Part shown: positions 60,409 through 64,000 of the stretch, piece after piece
How positions within the stretch are numbered: position 1 is the first letter of the stretch
Layout of the letters: every line of letters starts with the position of its first letter
Assembly: GCF_004797125.1 (NCBI RefSeq)
Contig: NZ_CP038810.1
Span: 682,001-746,000 of the forward strand
Length of the DNA: 64,000 nucleotides
Direction: 5' to 3'
Source: Flavobacterium sangjuense
GTDB taxonomy: Bacteria; Bacteroidota; Bacteroidia; Flavobacteriales; Flavobacteriaceae
Program-made: the position numbers and the translations under genes
The notes under the pieces: generated by a model
Database searches by the model: none
What the model was told of the DNA's origin: nothing
Seen by the model: the letters and a program-made list of their open reading frames with translations, nothing else

Positions 60409-62034
60409 CTAAAATCGATAGCTAAACCCGCTGTAAATCCCAAAGATATAAGGCTTGAAATTACCAGCATTTGAGCTAAAGGTATTCAATTGATATTTTA
60501 CTGTTGGTTCTAAATTGAATTCAAAAGATTTCATAAAACCATATTTTATTCCCAATCCCAAATTGGTACTGAAGTGGACATCGCTTAAATTATTTGCTTT
60601 CCCGAGCAATACATTTCTATCTTCTGAAACAATTGAAATACTATTGTCTTGTAAAAAAAGTGTGCTGAATCCGCCAATAATCTTTAGACCGAATTTTTTA
60701 TCAAAAAGAGAATAAGTCATTTCGACCGGCATTTCTAAATAGCCAATTTCCTGTTTCAGATAGCCACTGTTTTCATGTACAATCGAACTCTCAAAAGGCA
60801 ACAATCCATCTTCTGATGCTGTACCCATTGCTCTACTGCTAGGTGTTTCTACGTGTATCATCGAACTCGAAGCTGTTGGCGAAACATTGGCTAACATCTT
60901 AGCCTGAAGTCCGGTAAAGAACACGATGTCATTAGTATTATAACTTATGTTGACTTTGTTTAAGCCGGTTCTAACGGATAATTTTTTATTTACAACATAA
61001 CTTACACCAAGTCCGAAACCGACATTTGTATTATACGATTTTGAATTTTTGGTAAGCGTTGAATCAATTGGCGAACCATTTGAAATTGAACCCAAAAAAA
61101 TAGGGGCAACATTTGAGGTAAGTTGCCACCTATTTCTTTTAGATTCCTGCTTTAATTTGCTTTCTTTTTCATTAAGCAATTCTTCCAATTCATTATTAGC
61201 GACACTATTTTTGGAAGCTGTGTCGTTTACTTTCTTTTCAATTTCTTTTGTTGCAATATTTGAATTAACGCTTCCTTTTAAATCATCAAGATTGATGTTT
61301 TTATTTTCAATTGACGTTTTATTTTTTTGGTCAATAGCTGTTAGTCCATTTTGTTTATCTTGTTCGTCTTGTTTCAAAACAAGATTTTGATTTGTTTCAG
61401 CTTTAGATCTATTGCTGTTGGTTTTTTGAGCCACTTGGTTTTGAGAATTTTCAAAAACAGATTCAGCCTTAGTGCTTTTATTTTTATCAGGATTTGATTT
61501 GTTTTTCAAAGAACGATGATTGAATGGCTTTTTATCGGCAACGGCAGATTTTGGAGAATAGATAGTTTTTTTAGTTTTGTTTTCTGAAGCGGTATTGTTT
61601 TTCACTTTTTCATCAGTATTCGCGACAGCATCAGAAACGGGACTGTTATTTTTTAATTCCTTTTTATTTACATCTTCTGTGTTTGTATTGTTAGAATTAT
61701 TTTCATTTACAATAGCATCATCTCCGGCTTTAATTTCACCAGCATTTTTATTTATATCATTCGAAGTTGGGCGCTCTGTTTTGTTTGGATTACTTCCATT
61801 TACAACTGAATTTTCGGAGCTGATTCCCGGATTGTAAATAGATTTCGTGATTAGAAACCCAAGTAAAAACACTGCAGCAACACCTGATAATTTCCACCAG
61901 AATGGAATTACTCTTCTTTTCTTTTTTTGATTGAGTTTTGCTTCAATATTTCCCCAAATTTCTTCCGAAGGAGTTACTTCGAAGTCTTTGAATTTTTCTT
62001 GAAAAAGGCGATCTATGTTCTTTCTTTCACTCAT
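60409..62034 (-). CDS. Anti-sigma-like membrane protein with an outer-membrane beta-barrel-like C terminus
   Basis: This 541-residue protein has a short N-terminal helical part (1-40, DRLFQEKFKDFEVTPSEEIWGNI, as in Bacteroidota anti-sigma-type proteins), one transmembrane helix at about 44-65, a very Asn/Lys/Ser-rich low-complexity linker at about 70-290, and a beta-rich C-terminal region (about 295-541) with alternating hydrophobic strands and a C-terminal Phe (GFSYRF), as in outer-membrane barrels. It overlaps the ECF sigma gene by 4 bases, so the two are coupled. A regulator of that sigma factor is the simplest reading; the barrel part is from pattern only. Confidence 0.82.
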   Translation of the reverse strand: MSERKNIDRLFQEKFKDFEVTPSEEIWGNIEAKLNQKKKRRVIPFWWKLSGVAAVFLLGFLITKSIYNPGISSENSVVNGSNPNKTERPTSNDINKNAGEIKAGDDAIVNENNSNNTNTEDVNKKELKNNSPVSDAVANTDEKVKNNTASENKTKKTIYSPKSAVADKKPFNHRSLKNKSNPDKNKSTKAESVFENSQNQVAQKTNSNRSKAETNQNLVLKQDEQDKQNGLTAIDQKNKTSIENKNINLDDLKGSVNSNIATKEIEKKVNDTASKNSVANNELEELLNEKESKLKQESKRNRWQLTSNVAPIFLGSISNGSPIDSTLTKNSKSYNTNVGFGLGVSYVVNKKLSVRTGLNKVNISYNTNDIVFFTGLQAKMLANVSPTASSSMIHVETPSSRAMGTASEDGLLPFESSIVHENSGYLKQEIGYLEMPVEMTYSLFDKKFGLKIIGGFSTLFLQDNSISIVSEDRNVLLGKANNLSDVHFSTNLGLGIKYGFMKSFEFNLEPTVKYQLNTFSSNAGNFKPYIFGIYSGFSYRF

Positions 62035-62582
62035 TTTGCAGAAGGAAGCGTTTTGTTTGAAACGTTTTTATGTTGTTCTATTTTTTCTTTTAAAATCATT
62101 CGCGCACGAGATAAATTTGATTTTGATGTTCCAATATTAATGGAAAGCATTTCGGCAATTTCAGCATGCGAATAATCATCATTTACATAAAGATTGAAAA
62201 CCAATCTGTACCTGTCGGGCAACTCCTGAATAATCTTTAGCAAATAATCTAATGATATATTCTCGTCATCAATATCAAGTTCAACATCATCGGGAACATC
62301 TTCATTTACTAAACTTAAAAAAGTCTGAGTTCTATATTGTTGTAAAACATTGTTAATCATAACCCGTTTTAGCCAGCCGTCAAAAGAACCTTTAAACGAA
62401 TATTGTTCTATTTTATTAAAAATTAATATAAATCCATCTTGTAAATTGTCTTGAGCCTCAGTATAATTACGTGAATATTTTAAGCAAGCCGCAAACAGTT
62501 TTGGTGAATACAATTTGTATAACTGTTCTTGTGCTTTTCTATCATTGTTTTTGCAATCATTTATGAGCTGATTTAAATCCAA
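62031..62582 (-). CDS. ECF-type RNA polymerase sigma factor
   Basis: This 183-residue sigma-70 family factor has region 2 (DNLQDGFILIFNKIEQY then FDGWLKRVMINNVLQQYR, binding the -10 region and core RNA polymerase) and region 4 (RYRLVFNLYVNDDYSHAEIAEMLSINIGTSKSNLSRAR-type helix-turn-helix, binding the -35 region). The long loop between them is as in Bacteroidota ECF factors. Its stop overlaps the anti-sigma-like gene start by 4 bases. No promoter was seen upstream. Confidence 0.95.
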   Translation of the reverse strand: MDLNQLINDCKNNDRKAQEQLYKLYSPKLFAACLKYSRNYTEAQDNLQDGFILIFNKIEQYSFKGSFDGWLKRVMINNVLQQYRTQTFLSLVNEDVPDDVELDIDDENISLDYLLKIIQELPDRYRLVFNLYVNDDYSHAEIAEMLSINIGTSKSNLSRARMILKEKIEQHKNVSNKTLPSAK

Positions 62583-62603
62583 TTTTCAAAAATTGATTGT
62601 TAT

Positions 62604-63020
62604 TTAATTCGTCACAGGCACTTCATATTCTAGAAAAATATCATTTCCCAGATCATCCTTTCCTTGATAAAATTTAAAAATATAGCTGCCATTACTTGTT
62701 ACATGGAAATCAAATGTATGGGTAGAAGCACCATCCTCAACGCTCAAATCCAGACAATTATTTCTTTGCTCTACAATAGTTTCAACCGCTATAGTCCTTA
62801 CGTTTAAATTTTTTTCATAATACAATGAACTAAAGTAATGGCAACTTGTTGGCAATGTATAATGAACAGTTATTGGATAGGTTTGCCCTAATGTAAATTC
62901 GGTAGGAATCTCAACACTTTCTATTGGTAATAATCCAAAAGAATATTGGGTATCGTCACCGGGAGAACAAGAATTTAATATAAAAAACAGAGCTAAAAGA
63001 GAAACTATTTTTTTACTCAT
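62604..63020 (-). CDS. Lipoprotein of unknown function
   Basis: This 138-residue predicted lipoprotein starts MSKKIVSLLALFFILNSC with lipobox LNSC (Cys18), then SPGDDTQ, an acidic surface-export-like stretch. The rest looks like an immunoglobulin-like beta-sandwich, with a repeated YxF/VxV pattern, and I do not recognise it. ATG at 63020 is chosen over a frame open to 63086 because only it gives a signal peptide at the N terminus. It may be a small accessory of the sigma-factor system 21 bases downstream; that is only a position-based guess. Confidence 0.8.
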   Translation of the reverse strand: MSKKIVSLLALFFILNSCSPGDDTQYSFGLLPIESVEIPTEFTLGQTYPITVHYTLPTSCHYFSSLYYEKNLNVRTIAVETIVEQRNNCLDLSVEDGASTHTFDFHVTSNGSYIFKFYQGKDDLGNDIFLEYEVPVTN

Positions 63021-63147
63021 TATATAATATTTTTGGTATTGTTTTACCAGTTCGCTGGTGCTTGTGTCGTGAATCTTCGATTTCATAAATATCTTCGATT
63101 TTGTTGTTATGATACTTTTTTATAAAAAGGGTTGCGTTAAGGTACTA

Positions 63148-63179
63148 AAAAAATCATCCCGTTAAAATTTAACGGGATG
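63148..63179 (-). terminator. Terminator of recA
   Basis: On the reverse strand a 12-pair perfect stem (63168-63179 with 63155-63166) is followed by a T-run (63154-63148). It lies 10 bases past the recA stop. Confidence 0.9.
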
Positions 63180-63189
63180 GTTTAGTTTA

Positions 63190-64000
63190 CTATGAATTAC
63201 TTTCTTTAATATAATCTTTAATTTTTTGTTCTAGTTCATCGGCTAATTCCGGATTGTCTTTTATCAGGACTTTCACAGCATCTCTTCCTTGTCCTAGTTT
63301 TGTATCGCCATAGCTAAACCATGAACCTGCTTTTTTGATGATTTCAAATTCAACAGCCAAATCCAGAATTTCTCCTGTTTTTGAAACACCTTCTCCATAC
63401 ATAATATCAAATTCTGCAGTTTTAAAAGGCGGCGCGACTTTATTTTTTACCACTTTTACTTTAGTTCTGTTTCCGATTACGTTTTCACCATCTTTGATTT
63501 GTGATGAACGACGAATGTCTAAACGAACTGAAGCATAGAATTTCAAAGCATTTCCACCGGTTGTAGTTTCCGGATTTCCAAACATAACACCAATTTTTTC
63601 TCTCAACTGATTGATGAAAAAGACGGTACAATTTGTTTTGCTTATAGTTCCTGTTAATTTTCTCAACGCCTGCGACATCAAACGAGCGTGTAATCCCATT
63701 TTAGAATCACCCATTTCGCCTTCGATTTCACTTTTCGGAGTTAACGCAGCAACCGAGTCGATAACAACGATGTCAATAGCACCGGAACGAATTAAGTTCT
63801 CTGCAATTTCCAAAGCCTGCTCTCCATTGTCAGGTTGTGAAATGATTAAATTTTCAATATCTACGCCTAATTTTTCCGCATAATTTCTATCGAAAGCATG
63901 TTCCGCATCAATAAAGGCTGCAATTCCACCCGCTTTTTGTGCTTCGGCAATGGCATGCAATGTTAAGGTTGTTTTTCCCGAAGATTCGGGACCATATATT
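63190..64000 (-). CDS. recA: Recombinase RecA (partial, start cut off by the window)
   Basis: RecA forms filaments on single-stranded DNA for homologous recombination and SOS induction. The frame is open past 63960 to the window end, where the Walker A loop GPESSGKTT is encoded at about 63967-63993, so the N-terminal 60-odd residues are outside. Visible parts: [61 protein letters not shown] (loop L2) and the C-terminal domain. It is followed by a strong terminator. Confidence 0.98.
   Translation of the reverse strand, partial: IYGPESSGKTTLTLHAIAEAQKAGGIAAFIDAEHAFDRNYAEKLGVDIENLIISQPDNGEQALEIAENLIRSGAIDIVVIDSVAALTPKSEIEGEMGDSKMGLHARLMSQALRKLTGTISKTNCTVFFINQLREKIGVMFGNPETTTGGNALKFYASVRLDIRRSSQIKDGENVIGNRTKVKVVKNKVAPPFKTAEFDIMYGEGVSKTGEILDLAVEFEIIKKAGSWFSYGDTKLGQGRDAVKVLIKDNPELADELEQKIKDYIKESNS

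Noticed and set aside
61049..61837. Forward frames of up to 113 residues over the anti-sigma/barrel gene
   Set aside because: They are a side effect of the Asn/Lys/Ser-rich linker in the real gene and show only low-complexity Phe/Ser sequence.

Overview
The window looks like a chromosomal piece of a Flavobacterium-type bacterium (phylum Bacteroidota). The DNA is A/T-rich. It carries type IX secretion parts (a SprE/PorW-like lipoprotein and a cargo with a C-terminal sorting domain), gene families typical of Flavobacteriia (DUF5687, DUF6427, DUF6341, DUF4254, DUF4292), an F-type ATPase operon without beta and epsilon genes, and promoters with the Bacteroidota -7 element TAnnTTTG. I saw no rRNA, tRNA, CRISPR array, prophage or insertion sequence. 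The left-most gene and recA at the right end are cut by the window. No gene-free stretch exceeds about 275 bases.

Region 1 (about 0.8-23.5 kb) is a surface-polysaccharide (O-antigen or capsule) locus. A forward operon holds a nucleoside-phosphorylase-like DUF6909 gene, a Wzz-like chain-length regulator and rfbA-rfbC-rfbD for dTDP-L-rhamnose (rfbB is not here). Two blocks diverge from about 12.3 kb: a reverse block (flippase, FkbM methyltransferase, Wzy-like polymerase, glycosyltransferase) and a forward block (second FkbM methyltransferase, two SDR enzymes, a WecG/TagA-type glycosyltransferase). The second SDR enzyme closely resembles plant GDP-mannose 3,5-epimerase. A forward operon follows with an O-antigen ligase/polymerase, UDP-xylose synthase and a WcaJ-type initiating transferase. 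A reverse set then has a CapK-like enzyme, wecB and a GT4 glycosyltransferase. Together these could make nucleotide sugars, start a lipid-linked glycan, extend it, flip it, polymerise it and set its length.

Region 2 (23.5-37.3 kb) is mixed housekeeping and envelope: a T9SS cargo, purD, small membrane proteins, upp, DUF4254 with a heptosyltransferase-like GT9, a PaaE-like reductase, a DUF5687/ABC exporter, the SprE-like lipoprotein and a bactofilin. Region 3 (37.2-43.1 kb) is atpZ, a DUF6168-type gene and atpB-E-F-H-A-G.

Region 4 (43.1-50.1 kb) has a GNAT acetyltransferase and an envelope operon: flippase, dut, sugar nucleotidyltransferase, TPR protein, DUF4292 lipoprotein and an EnvC-like protein. 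Region 5 (50.1-64 kb) holds two paralogous DUF3857/transglutaminase-like exported proteins, a thioesterase, an HU/SPOR protein, dprA, an unrecognised membrane protein, trpS, a PlsC acyltransferase, an ECF sigma factor with a membrane anti-sigma/beta-barrel partner, a lipoprotein and recA.

The observations most worth following are: (i) a 26-base repeat found three times, each in the same orientation and ending a few bases before a start codon; (ii) the plant-like GDP-mannose epimerase with all four catalytic positions kept at a constant offset; (iii) seven tail-to-tail gene pairs that overlap or nearly touch; (iv) a predicted leaderless mRNA for the HU/SPOR gene; (v) a one-chain anti-sigma plus beta-barrel architecture; and (vi) a transglutaminase paralogue that has lost its catalytic cysteine.
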